Shown here: piece after piece, positions 52,801 to 64,000 of the stretch
How the letters are laid out: the number at the start of each line of letters is the position of its first letter
Position numbering within the stretch: the stretch's first letter is position 1
NCBI RefSeq assembly: GCF_034702125.1
Contig: NC_085872.1
Coordinates: 24,714,502 to 24,778,501 of the forward strand
Direction: 5' to 3'
Length of the DNA: 64,000 bases
Origin: Engraulis encrasicolus
Taxonomy: Eukaryota; Chordata; Actinopteri; Clupeiformes; Engraulidae
Made by a program: the position numbers and the translations under genes
The notes under the pieces: model-generated
Seen by the model: only the letters and a program-made list of their open reading frames with translations
Database searches by the model: none
Told to the model about the DNA's origin: nothing

Positions 52801-53194
52801 CTTATTATGGCACTCTTTATTGACTTTTTGCCCTGTGTTTTACTTTTTGCCCTCTGTTCGCATCAACTTTTAAGGGTTAAGTTCACAGAAGGCACTTCAA
52901 TGTGCTGTATAAAAATAAAAAAAATACAACAATTCAACCAAAAGATGAAGACCACAATGACAGATTGAATACATGTAATGAAAAAAGATAAGTGGGCAGT
53001 AAACATAAGAGATGTTTTGTGTTGGCCACTGAAGGAAGATCAAAAAGATATGTCATTAGCAGAGAACATTTCAAAAGTTTGAGGTTATATATTTGAAATT
53101 ATAAACAGATGTAGGTGCAATCTCAGGTGAAATATGGGGCATGGGTAAGATAAGTAAGTTAGTGGTTATAAAGAGACCATTTAATGAAGCATTT

Positions 53195-53460
53195 CCTCTT
53201 ATTAATGCTGAGAGGCGATGTACATTGTGACCACTACAGTTTTAACATTTGGTCATTAAATCAGCCAGTATTTCCCTACAGATTAGAGGCTATTAATTTT
53301 CCAATTACATTTAAAACATTCAGTTGGTAATCAGGCACATCATTAACACATTACATGATTAATAAGAACAATTTAAGTGATATTATACCGCACATTTAAT
53401 GTTTTTTCCCCTATCTAATTAGACTGAATTGTTTTATCAATTGACAATGGTAATGGAACC
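53195..53460. other. candidate conserved non-coding element
   Basis: Complex AT-rich sequence with GCTATTAATTTTCCAATTAC, CATTACATGATTAATAAG and TATCTAATTAGACTG. It is dense in homeodomain-type ATTA sites without internal repetition. Confidence 0.3.
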
Positions 53461-53892
53461 CTGGCGTATGAAATGGGTTTCAGAATAGTTATTTCTTTCG
53501 AAGACAAGCACTTGTCCTCCTCCTCAAAAATAAATAACGCTGTCTCTCTGATTTGATTCCACATTTTTAATCACACAATTGAAGACATACATGTATTCAT
53601 AAGGCAGCTTATTTGTAATACACAACTTCAGGTGATGCTGCCCCCTGCTGTATGCTGCTCTACAAAGGCAAAGTGCAGTAACTACGCAACGTATCAAAAT
53701 TGAGTGTAGACGGAAAATGGTCTTCATTACACCTCCTTTATCTTGTGGCAAAGTCTGAAGGTCCAAACGTGTCCCATTTTAGAGATATTGCTGTGTGAAA
53801 TTTGCAGTAACCACAATATACACGTAACTACCTAATACCAAAGTTTGAAGCCATTTTTGTCTGTTACAATGTTGGCATAGATACTGCACTTT

Positions 53893-54240
53893 GGGCAGTT
53901 AAGCGGTTAGGGCATCAGACTTGTAGTCCAAAGGTTGCCGGTTCGACTCCCTACCTGGTTGGTGCGGGGAGTAATTAACCAGTGTTCGCCCTCATCCTCC
54001 TCCATGACTGAGGTACCCTGAGCCATGGTACCATCCCGCTGCACTGCTCCCTTTTGGGCACCATTGGTACCGTCTTGGGGCGCCAAAGGGGGCTGCCCCC
54101 TTGCACGGGTGAAGCATAAATGCAATTTTGTTGCAGTGTGCAGTGAATACTTGTGTGCTGTGGAGTGCTGTGTCACAATGACAATCGGAGTTACAGTTTC
54201 CCAGTTGGGGTTTGTGACTTTGCCTTTGTAGGGCAGTATA
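53893..54240 (+). repeat. tRNA-derived SINE
   Basis: GCAGTTAAGCGGTTAGGGC (A box) and GGTTCGACTCC (B box, 53940-53950) are spaced as in a tRNA, but the acceptor stem does not close and a long unrelated body follows. Confidence 0.7.
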
Positions 54241-54682
54241 GTGTAAAGACAACATGCATTTCCCGAGACGCTGGCTGTAGGCTAGATATATTTTTCTTTT
54301 TTCCAATTGGAGAGTTCAGATGAAAACCCCCCTAAGTGCCTTTTCAGAAACATTACATAATTCATTTTTATGTAATACAAATCTATCAAAATTGCACATT
54401 TTTTATTTTATTTATGGAATTTAAATATTTATATGTATTATCAAGTACATGAATGTAAAACAAATCAACAACAGGGTTCTCTAAAAATATAGAAGTGCAG
54501 GTCTTCAGAAATGGAGTTAGGGGGTTTTGCATCTGAACTCTTCAATTATATCCAGCACCTGTGACAATTGCTTTGTTTTCTTCATGTGTGCCCACTTCAA
54601 ACTGTATTGCTCTGTCAGCATTCCTCCCTGAAGCCCAGCATTGGCTTCAAAAACAGCTCTGGGTTGGATTTAGAATAGAGAG

Positions 54683-54884
54683 CAGGCTTGTACGAAATTC
54701 CGAATGGAAAGAATTTCAATTCAAAGTAATGCCATGATACGAACACTAGGTGGTGGTGTTCTATGTACTTTCAATGGGTGGTGTAGATTAAATTCAAATT
54801 CAAGGTAATGGCACCACCTAGTGTTCGTATTATGGCATTATTTTTAATTGAAATTCTTTCCATTTGGAATTTCGTACAAGCCTG
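54683..54884. mobile_element. hAT-type palindromic MITE, 8-bp TSD
   Basis: CAGGCTTGTACGAAATTCC begins and GGAATTTCGTACAAGCCTG ends it. Nearly the whole element is an inverted repeat. ATAGAGAG is duplicated exactly at 54675-54682 and 54885-54892. Confidence 0.9.
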
Positions 54885-55194
54885 ATAGAGAGACTAGAGT
54901 AGAGTGCTTTATTGTCACTATATAGATACAGTGAGATGTTGTTTGGAAGCAACCCACAGATGCCCACAAAAGTAAAGATAAATTAACAGTATAAGCTTAA
55001 CTAATTTAATAAAATATAGAATATACAGTATTTAACAGGATTCTGTGATGAGCTCTAACTAACACCAGCATTTTTGATAATTGTTGGTGGTGTTTCTCAT
55101 TTGCAAAGATGACCTCTTTAAAAAAAAAAGTAGTAATGAATGTATAATGGCAGTACTGTCAGCAAACTATAACACAATTTCTGGAACAAGGTTC

Positions 55195-55575
55195 TGTGTT
55201 GCCACATGTGCCACGATGCGATACCATCACGATGCATTGCGATACATGTATTATTGGGATGCATTGCGATATTTACGTCATTGTCTTTTTTCACCTTTGC
55301 CAACATTATACAATAAAAATATAAATAAAACCTATGATAGTTTATAAGTAGAATAGGTTGCAAAAGGCTAATAATTAAGTTTTAAAATAATAATGATGAT
55401 GATTTGAAGCTTGGGAGCACTATCACATCATATCATGTGGTTGTTTTCTGGACTTAAGGGTAACAGAACTTTGAAAGGACACATCACGATACTGCACCCT
55501 TGCATCACAATGAGTATTGTGACTGCGTATCTTGATTTAATCACTATTAGATTCAATATCGTCACAGCCCTATTA
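55195..55575. mobile_element. worn MITE-like repeat (CACGATGC...CGTCACAGCCCTA)
   Basis: ACGATGCGATACCATCACGA repeats internally, and the right end ATATCGTCACAGCCCTA is the common fish AGGGCTGTGACGATA terminus. The left end is not clear. Confidence 0.4.
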
Positions 55576-55712
55576 TACTGTATACCGATGTACTGTACAA
55601 ATGTAGGCCTACATTGCGAGAGAACGTCAGAAGTTGGAGCCATGTTTACCTTGACAGTTATATACAACAAAATTTATTGTACATTCATGTAGTAGGGTAT
55701 GAAGATAATCTA

Positions 55713-56075
55713 TTAAAGGGACACTGTGCAAGATGTTTAGTTGTTATTTCCAGAATCCATGCTGCCCATTTGCTAATGTTACCTTTTTCATGAATATTTA
55801 CCACCACCTTCAAATTCTAAGCATTCGTTATGATTGGGAAAATTGCACTTTTCATACATTAAAAGGGGGATCTTCTCCATGGTCCGCCATTTTGAATTTC
55901 CAGAAATGGACATTTTTAGCTGCAAAAACGACTGTACTTGGGCCATACTAGAAAATATTAGTTAATTACTTAGTAAACTTTCATGAAAAGATCAAATTTG
56001 GCAATAGGCAGCCCAGTTTCAATGGACAGCATAGTAGTACCTTTTTTGACCATTTCCTGCACAGTGTCCCTTTAA
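55713..56075. mobile_element. TTAA MITE, copy 2
   Basis: TTAAAGGGACACTGTGCA and the inverted TGCACAGTGTCCCTTTAA are intact. It is the same family as 27843-28214, in reverse orientation, and has better-preserved ends. Confidence 0.85.
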
Positions 56076-56384
56076 GGTCGTATAAAAGTCTACCAATTGA
56101 ATGAAGACATGTAGACATTTCCATTGTCTTCTGGATCAATAAATTTTCTGTCACCTACTTTACCCAACATGTCTGTACACAAAGGCACACCCTGCAATAA
56201 CACAGTTAAGTTAGATTCAATACCATACACAGTATACATAAATACATTAACAATGCAGATTGAAACGTCATAAAGGTGCTTGGTGGCATTTTTGTGTCCA
56301 AGTGTCGACGGCTGACAAAGATCAGAGACTGGCGGATGATACCCAGGGTCCTGTACCTCTGGCTGCTCTCGACAGATGATCTGT

Positions 56385-56700
56385 AATTTGCATGCTGATT
56401 TCATAATTAAGAGGTGTCAACACTGCTGAGGTAAATTCCAGCTGAGTGTCCGCACAGCACTGCACTGACACCGGCATCACAGCTAAAAGACCTTGACAAA
56501 GTCTGAAATGCATCCAATTGCAGGCATAATTGGATCATTTAATTGACAGCAGGATTCAGTTTGAGAACGAGACCCGGTGACCTGACAGAATTAAGCTCTG
56601 ACAACCTTTTCCTGGACTGTCTGACAAGGTGTGTCCATCTAATTAAAAACAATTTGCCTAGACTCATTTGGCTAATATTACTGAGCAGTATTATGCCATA
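56385..56700. other. candidate conserved non-coding element
   Basis: GTAATTTGCATGCTGATTTC, GCATAATTGGATCATTTAAT and CATCTAATTAAAAACAATTT in unique, non-repetitive sequence. TAATTA, TTTGCAT and ATTGACA-type sites are clustered. It has the texture of a vertebrate developmental enhancer. Confidence 0.4.
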
Positions 56701-57149
56701 ACGGCTTACTCTGTTTATGACATATTATCTGTTCTTTAAAGCTGTAGAGCAGTTTTAAGATCACCCTACATCTCACAAAGATGAGAGAAGGATTTCTTGT
56801 GTGGTGGAAGCAGCGTTTTTTCCGGCTGGTAGGCCTTCTCTTAAGTATAGATTCTGATTTTAAAAAAGCGATTCTGATAACAAAAATGTCACATAGACCA
56901 AGGAGAGTGATGGTCATCACAACCCCACCAAACCAAACCCAACCCTGGACCCCCCAACAACACTGTCCCACTTCCCCATAAGCACACATACAAACCTGGA
57001 TTCTTGTGTCCTGATAGCGTCTTCTGTGAATTCTTCTGTGTCTCCCAATAGGTGGACCAAATTGGGCCAAATCTAGAGATGTGAAAAAAATGTGCCTGCA
57101 ATACTTTGACGACTTAATTATTATTGCTATCATTCTCAATGTTTAATAT

Positions 57150-57345
57150 GAAATGTAAATTATCTTTGTGTTGTGTTGTGAAGGGCTCAGCAGTAGACAC
57201 CGCACTCTCTGTGGTTGCTAGGAGCCATTTGCCTGGACCCACTCTGATTTCCATGCCAATTTCTCACCTCGGTCTAATTCTGGCAGGGTGACATGCGGAC
57301 GTTAATTTCATTACTTGTGAAATGACTCTTTCACACCTGAACATA
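57150..57345. other. possible conserved non-coding element
   Basis: Unique mixed-composition sequence with GTTGCTAGGAGCCATTTGCC (RFX-like GTTGCTAGG) and CGGTCTAATTCTGGCAG. It ends shortly before the transposon at 57457. Confidence 0.22.
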
Positions 57346-57953
57346 AATTGAGAGAAGAGCTGTCATTATTTGACACGGGAACACATTTATTTTGCAATCT
57401 ATAGGGACTGTTGCTCTTATTCTGTGGTAGTTTTGTTTTTGCATTAACAAGGTTAACATACGGTGGCTGAGGGGGGTCAAATGCACTGCAAAATACAGTA
57501 GAATCAACTGCAGGTAATGAAAACATCTGCAATTACAGAAAAATAACACTCATCTTTGGCCAGTGTCATGGCCAAACAAAACATTCTTCAGGTAGTTAGC
57601 TTCTGCCTTCGCAGTGTGTACAATAGTACTTCGCAGGAGAGAGGCCACTCAGGGCACAACTTCACCTTCTTTATTGTTTCTGCGATGGTTCTATAGTATA
57701 CTTCATATAAAAACGAAAAGGTTAAAAAACGAAACTCCCTCGGCCTGTGCTTATGGGCTCATGTTAATACATGTTAAAAATAAAGTTTCCCCGCTGTCAG
57801 CCTAGCCACAACAACTTTTGGGGGAAATGAGAGAATTACATTAGAATTGAGCTTTTGCGATATATTGAAATACAATTCTGTTGTCAGTGACATCATCATG
57901 AGGCCACAGGGAGGCAAGTGAGCCTGGAAGGATGGGAGTCCGCATAGAGTGCT

Positions 57954-58243
57954 TTGCAATATGTGACCTTGCCTCCTGTACTTGCGCTTGTCTCCTCGTC
58001 CTGCCTCCTGGCCCCTCCTCCGTGGAGAAAACGATAAAGTTTCCCAGCTGTCAGCCTAGCCACAACAACTTTTGAGGGACTGTTTTTCATTCACCATCCC
58101 AATTGCAAATGAAAAAAAGACTCTACAATTGAGCTTTTGCAAGATATTGAAATATAATGCTGTTTTCAGTGATGTCATCGTGACATATTACTTCCTGGTA
58201 CGAGGAGAGAAGCAAGTGGAGGAGGCAAGGTCGCATATTGCAA
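57954..58243. mobile_element. nested MITE, copy 1
   Basis: TTGCAATATGTGACCTTGCC pairs with GGCAAGGTCGCATATTGCAA. The interior CAGCCTAGCCACAACAACTT is shared with 58264-58558. A partial third copy lies at 57786-57950. Confidence 0.75.
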
Positions 58244-58263
58244 CACACTCATAGAAAGAACTC

Positions 58264-58558
58264 GGGTGCATCCCAATATGTGTCCTTGCCTCCTCCACTT
58301 GTGCTTGTCTCCTCGTCCCGCCTCCTGGCCCCTCCTCCGTGGAGAAAACTATAAAGTTTCCCAGCTGTCAGCCTCGCCACAACAACTTTTGAGGGACTGT
58401 TTTTCATTCACCATCCCAATTGCAAATGAGAAAAAGACTTTACAATTGAGCTTTTGCAAGATATTGAAATATAATGCTGTTGTCAGTGATGTCATCATGA
58501 CGAGAAGCAAGTGGAGGAGGCAAGTGGAGGAGGCAAGGTCACATATTGGGATGCACCC
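58264..58558. mobile_element. nested MITE, copy 2
   Basis: GGGTGCATCCCAATATGTG and the inverted CACATATTGGGATGCACCC are its ends. It is offset by 317 bases from copy 1. Confidence 0.8.
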
Positions 58559-59027
58559 GCAGTGCACAAAGAGCAAACATGGGGTAGGCCACCTGTATTG
58601 GGTACCTACACACTGCGCCCTCTTCAGGTTCGGAGCACATTCATTGTGATGACCGGCTTATTTGCATCGTTTTTTCATTTGAATGTGTTTTTTGTTGTTG
58701 TTGAATTGCTTTTCTAATTGCAGCGCATTTGCGTACCATACAAATCGTTTTCTTTATGCAGTGTTTTTTTTATTTGCATGTTTTCTAAATTTGCATCGTT
58801 TTTTTTTTCTACTTACAGTTGTTTCTTTGCAATTGAAGATGATTTCATTGATTGCAGTTGCTTTTCTTTTTGCAGCACATTTGACCCCCCTCGGCTGCCG
58901 TATGACCGAGTGCATCAACAACAAAGACTATTAATACAGAGACTAGGGTTTATATCCATCTTGCTCTGTTTGATGAATATACTGTATATCCTTATATAAC
59001 AGCTTGTGAACGCCACCTACACCAACT

Positions 59028-60605
59028 CAGGCGCGGAGTGGCCATTGGGAAATCGGGGACTTGTCCCGGTGGGCCGCGGCCGCGAAATGTAACAGTGGCC
59101 ATTTTATTTCCTCAGCCGGCCCTAAAGACACTAAAGTCGACAGTTGTGACCTAACCTAAACACTTCTTCCACATATATACATTAGTGCATTTGACCCGCC
59201 GTTATATATACCATGTACCAGACGGCAATACCTCAGTGACAGTGTCAAACAGTAAATTGGCCACACCCCTTCTCTACTGATATTTTTCATGTGGCCTTTC
59301 GGTATCATTTACATTTTTGATATTCAAGCATTATGGATCATTGGTTGTCACAAAGAAAAGGAATTTGTTTTTGCTCTGCACAGTGCTCAACTCGATTAAT
59401 CAAAGCCTATTTATTTTCCGATTTCCACATGGCTGTTACAGTTTACAGTCTGCCAGTGCAGATTCACTTGTTCTGTGGTTATTGACTTGGGTTACGAACA
59501 GACTCCACCAAGTGGTACGGAAGTGAACTGCAGCTAAGTACCACGGAAACACTTGGGTTGTTTTGATTACATTGATTTGTTAGAACTACCGCTATATCTC
59601 CTTATAGTCGAAATAATATTATTATCATACATATATTTATATGTGGCACATTTAGGATGTAGCCTATGTAATGTCTGAAGAAATGGAACAAAAAAATTAC
59701 CACACACAAGAGTCTGCAGTGCTGGGTGTGTAAACTGTGGATTAAAGTGGAGTAATGGCAAAAAGACATTTGCTGCGATGAAGACAGCGTTTCAAGGTAG
59801 GCTTACACCGTTTGGTTATTTATTCTGTTGACTTATGGTTGTGCTTTGAAGTAGGTTTGGCTCTTTTGCTGCATGGTGGATTTATTGCACAATAGACAGA
59901 CTTTTTGTAGGCTATAGCCTACTCTTCTAAAACTCACTCAAAACACTCAAAACTTCGTGCCTGTGGTTCATCCTGTCTTCCTTAAACGATATTTCAATAG
60001 GCATACAAACTGTCAAAATGACAGTGGAGGGCACATTTTCATGGTACAGTAGTGATGTCGCCTAACTTGCAATTTCTATGGTGAATGCTTTGGACTGTGA
60101 TGATGGCTATGTAGGCCTACTGGGGAGCGTGTCTATGTACCCACAGACCACTGGTCCCACAGCCCATTGGCCCCACATCACTAAGATTTTTAACATCATT
60201 TTTAGGCCTATTGGTTCTCTTAGTTTACTTGGAAATGTGGGAACATGGAGTTGTAGAGCATAGGGCTTATATTTGAATAATTTCTTAAAACTGTGGGAAC
60301 ATGGAGCAGCAGGAATAAGCTGGGACCATTTGGGCTGTGGGACCAATGGGCCGTGGGACTAATGGGCCGTGGGAACATAGAGCTGACCCCGGCCTACTGT
60401 AGGCCTATTTCATCAATGTGTAGGCTACAATTCTCCACTTCAGAGTGATATTTTGACAACACTAATATCCACATGTATTACGACTGCAGATTTCGTGGTT
60501 TTTGTCTTTTTGGTGAGGGAATCATGTTGTTCGCGTTGGGGGGTAAAAAGGGCCGCCAAGGGGGAAAATTATCCCGGTGGGAAAAGTCCCCCCACTCCGC
60601 CCATG
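59028..60605. mobile_element. hAT-type non-autonomous element, 1578 bp
   Basis: CAGGCGCGGAGTGG begins and CCACTCCGCCCATG ends it. CACCAACT is duplicated exactly at 59020-59027 and 60606-60613. GGGACTTGTCCCGGTGGG and CCCGGTGGGAAAAGTCCCC are subterminal. The interior includes GTGGGACCAATGGGCCGTGG-type repeats (60120-60375) and no transposase. Confidence 0.85.
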
Positions 60606-60662
60606 CACCAACTGATTGAGGTAGCCTGTATCTGCAGGAACAAAGCGGTAGACAAAGAAAAA

Positions 60663-60812
60663 TGTGTACATGTATAGTCCAAACACGCAAATATGCATGC
60701 AAGTTCACATGTACACATGCATTTATGCACACACATGCACACATGCACATGTTCACACACATATGCATGTATGCATGTCCATGTGCTTGCATGTATGCAT
60801 GTGTGCATTTAC
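60663..60812. repeat. degenerate (ACATGC)n tract
   Basis: Alternating purine-pyrimidine CACATG/TGCATG units over about 150 bases. Prone to Z-DNA or cruciform forms. Confidence 0.85.
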
Positions 60813-60998
60813 CCGGTGGACTGTTGATGATTTTGGCCTGGTCCTCCTCTAAATGTAGTGGTATCAGTCCTAATTCTACAACAGCAGCCCTTTCTGAGTC
60901 AGATTAAAATGCTCATTTTGGCTGTTGTGGTCAAAATAGTTCATAATAGATTACTAAAATGTTGCCACAGGCTTCATTATCGCTCTCAATGCCTGACG

Positions 60999-61341
60999 CA
61001 GTGTTTCTCAACCTTTTTTTAGGCGAGGCACCCTTTCAATTCATGAACAATTTCAAGGCACCCCAAACCAACAACTCGTAACATGGCATCGCATCCGATA
61101 CCACGCAAGCTTATAAAATTAACACATTTGGAGACGTCACACGACTTACGTTCGAAGTTGCAGCTGACTGGGGCGACCTATATTTACTTTATGGTGCGTA
61201 AATGGCAGATGAAAGATTCCACTGACTAGCATTAACTTATCAATTTAGACAAATATGTATCACATTACATAATTTATTTATCAGCCACGTTTCCGCGGCA
61301 CCCCTGAGGGGGGCCCGCGGCACCCCTGTTGAGAAACACTG
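60999..61341. mobile_element. hAT-type element (CAGTGTTTCTCAACC ends)
   Basis: CAGTGTTTCTCAACC and GTTGAGAAACACTG are inverted ends. GCCTGACG is duplicated exactly at 60991-60998 and 61342-61349. GAGGCACCCTTTCAATTC and GGCACCCCTGAGG are shared by this widespread group. Confidence 0.92.
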
Positions 61342-61349
61342 GCCTGACG

Positions 61350-61559
61350 GACCGGTCTTGGCTGAAAATGCCCGGCCCCGAATTTTTGTCCCAGTCCAGC
61401 CCTGACAGTGCCCCTGGCAGCTTTGGACGGCCTCATGAGAAAGTCATCTGAAAGGGCCCTCCACCCAATACGCACAATGTAATGAGGACCCAATTCTGGG
61501 CCCCATTTCTCCTTGGGTCTGGGACAACCGACCTCTTTGCCACCCCCTTGTCGGCTTTC

Positions 61560-61593
<34 letters not shown>

Positions 61594-62518
61594 ACGCAAG
61601 CACACATGTGCGTGTGCACACACACACGCGCACACACACAAACACACACAGGACCAGATGAACGCACAGGCTAGATATGGCTCCACCGTAGGAGCATAGG
61701 TGCCGGAAACGCACCACTGCATCCCCACTTTTGGGCTCCCTAAATGAGGCTTTCTCAACTTCTACTGCAGACAAATGAGTGGAGTACCGCAGCAGTAACA
61801 CTGTTAAGAAATAAAAAATCAAGAAAAAAAATGCCCAACCACCAGTATAAAACACGTCCCGGCGCCCTTGCCTAGGAGCCCCAAATTGACCAAAGGGGGA
61901 AAAACAATAACTGCAGAAATGTGACAAGAAGAAAATAATCTATTCTGTTAAGTAGACTTTTAAATGTTGTTAAACCTCCCCTGCATAGTTGACAGACATA
62001 TAATCCTTGATTCCTGACTCGAATCTATAACTGTAATCTATAATGTAATTTTGTCACAGAATTTGCCTTCCATGGGGTCTCACAACAACGTGTAGCATAG
62101 GGACCCCCGGCCATCTTAATCCGGCCCTGCACACGGGCACATAGCTTTCCAACATTAGTCTGTGATGGCATGACCACCACATCATTGGCCAGGATTTGCT
62201 GATTTGCTGAGCAAACAGGAAGTAAGGATGTGTTAGTTTGTCCTTGAGCACCAGCCAGGGCCTCGAGCCTCCCTCTCCTCCCATCTCCCACCATGACGCC
62301 CCATGCTCCCATGATGGGGAAGAAAACAAAGACCTTGCCCAGGCAAGGCCGTGCATACCCTCCATTAATTAAAACCTCTTTCTCCCATGTAAATTTCATG
62401 ACCCAGCATGCAGGAGGCGATAGGCATACATGATATAAATGCCCTGCACTTTCATGATCGCAACCTCAGTGGACATGATCCCTAAATGTGTATTATGTAT
62501 GTTAGAGCGCCACAATAC
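61350..62518. other. intergenic, mostly unrecognised
   Basis: It holds a (CA)n run with CG interruptions at 61563-61650 and a T/A-rich stretch near 61800. CCCCGGCCATCTTAATCCGG-like pieces suggest old repeats. No exon evidence. Confidence 0.6.
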
Positions 62519-62526
62519 CCAACTAT

Positions 62527-62790
62527 CAGGGATGTCCCGGGGTTGAAAACTGGCCCGGGCGTTTTTGGCATTGACCAGCCTCTCACACGGCCTCCTGCTT
62601 CTCTACAATACTATGGTTCATTCAGTCCACTGTCTAATTTTAAGATCGCCCCATTTGAATTGAGGGCCGGTGTCTATAGAAAGAAATGAAAACAAACGTA
62701 CAAACACACAAAAAACAACAGCATCGATCCCTGAGGTCTGTCGTCCCACCGGGAAAATGCCCTGTATGCCAGATTACCATTCCACGCCTG
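62527..62790. mobile_element. small hAT-type element, 8-bp TSD
   Basis: CAGGGATGTCCCGG begins and CCATTCCACGCCTG ends it. CCAACTAT is duplicated exactly at 62519-62526 and 62791-62798. CCCACCGGGAAAATGCCC near its right end is like the subterminal motif of 59028-60605. Confidence 0.75.
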
Positions 62791-62829
62791 CCAACTATGT
62801 TTCCTTACTGTACATTTAAGACCAAGGCA

Positions 62830-63360
62830 ATACCATTTTCAAGATAATACAGGTATGAAGCTGCAACATGTCCATTTTACTGAGTGAAATACAGAGAGGT
62901 ATGGTTGATTAATTATTTTTTTGTAGCACTGAGGAAAAAAAGATTATGCAATTATTAAGTGGACATTTCATTTTGTTCGATAATGTAAAATCAGGCAAAA
63001 TAAATATGTTAATTAACAGCCTATTGGAAACTGGACAATTACTCAGCCAACACTTATTATGGCATGCCTGTCAGAAAGCATAATTGTGCACATTCAAAGT
63101 TCCAGATAGTGAGTCCAAGGAAAACTCATCACGTTTTCTGATCAATTCTTGGCGAATATGAGATGTCTGTTTATCTTGGTCCTGATGATGCTCAACTGCA
63201 CTTGTGTTAATATATACAATTTGAGATGTCCCTCTAAAACTGACATGTTTGCACAAGAAAAAAAAATGAAATAGCAGTTAAGCCAAATGAATTGGTCTGT
63301 GGATGGATTCTGTGTGAATAATAATTAGGTCTCAAATGGATAGCTGAACAGACAATTTGT
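62830..63360. other. candidate conserved non-coding element
   Basis: Unique AT-rich sequence with TTGATTAATTATTTTTTTGT, AATATGTTAATTAACAGCC, ATAATAATTAGGTCTC and several TTATGG/CAATTA motifs. There is little internal repetition. Confidence 0.35.
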
Positions 63361-63441
63361 TGGCATTCACTCAACATGGCATGGAAAATCAGACACAAAG
63401 CAGTACATTTTGTTTGTTCCAAGTCACCTCCCCCTCCCCCT

Positions 63442-63442
<1 letters not shown>

Positions 63443-63535
<93 letters not shown>
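63443..63535. repeat. (CA)n microsatellite
   Basis: Pure CA run of about 93 bases after a C/T-rich stretch. Confidence 0.98.
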
Positions 63536-63537
<2 letters not shown>

Positions 63538-64000
63538 CAAAGTCAAATCATCACTTTTAATTAAAAACAAAAGTACTCTTACACAACATATACAGTATTA
63601 CCGAGTTGGCCGTGTATGGCATGTTTCTGTCACCTATAATCAAAGGAAGAGGTAGAGTCAGCCAACTGAAAGAACACGACAGTCTGTGCCTGTGTGTATA
63701 AAATAAAATGAAATAAAATAAGTTACCAAGATGACCATTAACATCTATAAGTCCATTATAGGTGTTCAGAGATAAAGACAGATCTCCCTGTTCTTTATTT
63801 GTATGATATAGCGTGTTTTTGGATGGCGCCCCAGAATTCGCAGAGATTAGGCTATATAGGTGTAGCGTGCCAATAAATCACACATGCAGCTCCGGTAAAT
63901 GTACACACTAGACTGACTTTATTAACTGTGCCACTCACTCATACAGGTGTCGCCACCTAGTGACGCTTCTAGGAATACATATGAAAGGTGACATAAAGCC

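Larger units (their letters stand above)
57457..58904. mobile_element. 1.45-kb element with CATACGGTGGCTGAGGGGGG ends
   Basis: The left end CATACGGTGGCTGAGGGGGG is inverted in CCCCCCTCGGCTGCCGTATG at the right. Both subterminal regions carry short TTGCA-plus-T-rich repeats (57490-57550 and 58655-58885). The centre holds copies of another MITE (57786-58558). Confidence 0.7.

Noticed and set aside
52400..53190. Possible gene between the SINE and the candidate block
   Set aside because: Only short ORFs without splice-supported motifs; sequence is AT-rich and anonymous apart from the SINE.
53893..53960. Possible tRNA gene
   Set aside because: A and B boxes are present but no acceptor stem closes and a SINE body follows; it is a tRNA-derived SINE. 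The same holds for the - strand at 52728-52790.
55728..55951. 72-codon ORF with aromatic residues
   Set aside because: It is wholly within the TTAA MITE copy 2 and is not conserved as an ORF in copy 1.

Overview
The window is vertebrate nuclear DNA, almost certainly from a ray-finned (teleost) fish. It has long introns with GT/AG splice sites, many CA/TG microsatellites, hAT and TTAA-type miniature elements, an L2-type LINE, tRNA-derived SINEs and a BEL/Pao LTR retroelement. Two protein-coding genes are recognisable and lie tail to tail. Everything else is intronic, intergenic or transposon-derived.

Positions 1-20440 hold the 3' part of a KIAA1217 (sickle tail, SKT) orthologue on the + strand: 16 exons encoding 1845 residues in one frame, a stop at 19274-19276, and a 3' UTR with AATAAA at 20415. 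The N-terminal exons lie outside the window. Positions 23552-35813 hold a complete PAXIP1 (PTIP) orthologue on the - strand: 20 coding exons, 1180 residues, six BRCT domains, an RS-rich tract and a very long glutamine-rich exon. All exon phases close in both genes. KIAA1217 is a scaffold-like coiled-coil protein known for notochord and intervertebral-disc phenotypes. PAXIP1 is a chromatin and DNA-damage adaptor. I see no functional link between them; they are only neighbours.

Positions 36134-64000 contain no recognisable host gene. From 38088 to about 50850 a roughly 2-kb block is present three times in tandem. The first copy was split by a 6.4-kb BEL/Pao element with near-identical LTRs (39365-45748). 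The second was split by a 1.9-kb foldback element (46547-48429), which itself carries a nested miniature element with TTAGGG-like repeats. Downstream are many hAT-type insertions with 8-bp target duplications, a nested 1.4-kb element, two SINEs, and several AT-rich homeodomain-site-like blocks that may be conserved non-coding elements.

The most unusual signal is a scattered family of short repeats, at about 6767, 9958, 10967 and 33287. They share CTGANGA, a short complementary stem and GAAA, which is the layout of a hammerhead-ribozyme core. Two copies are flanked by 14-17 bp target duplications, so they moved as short units.
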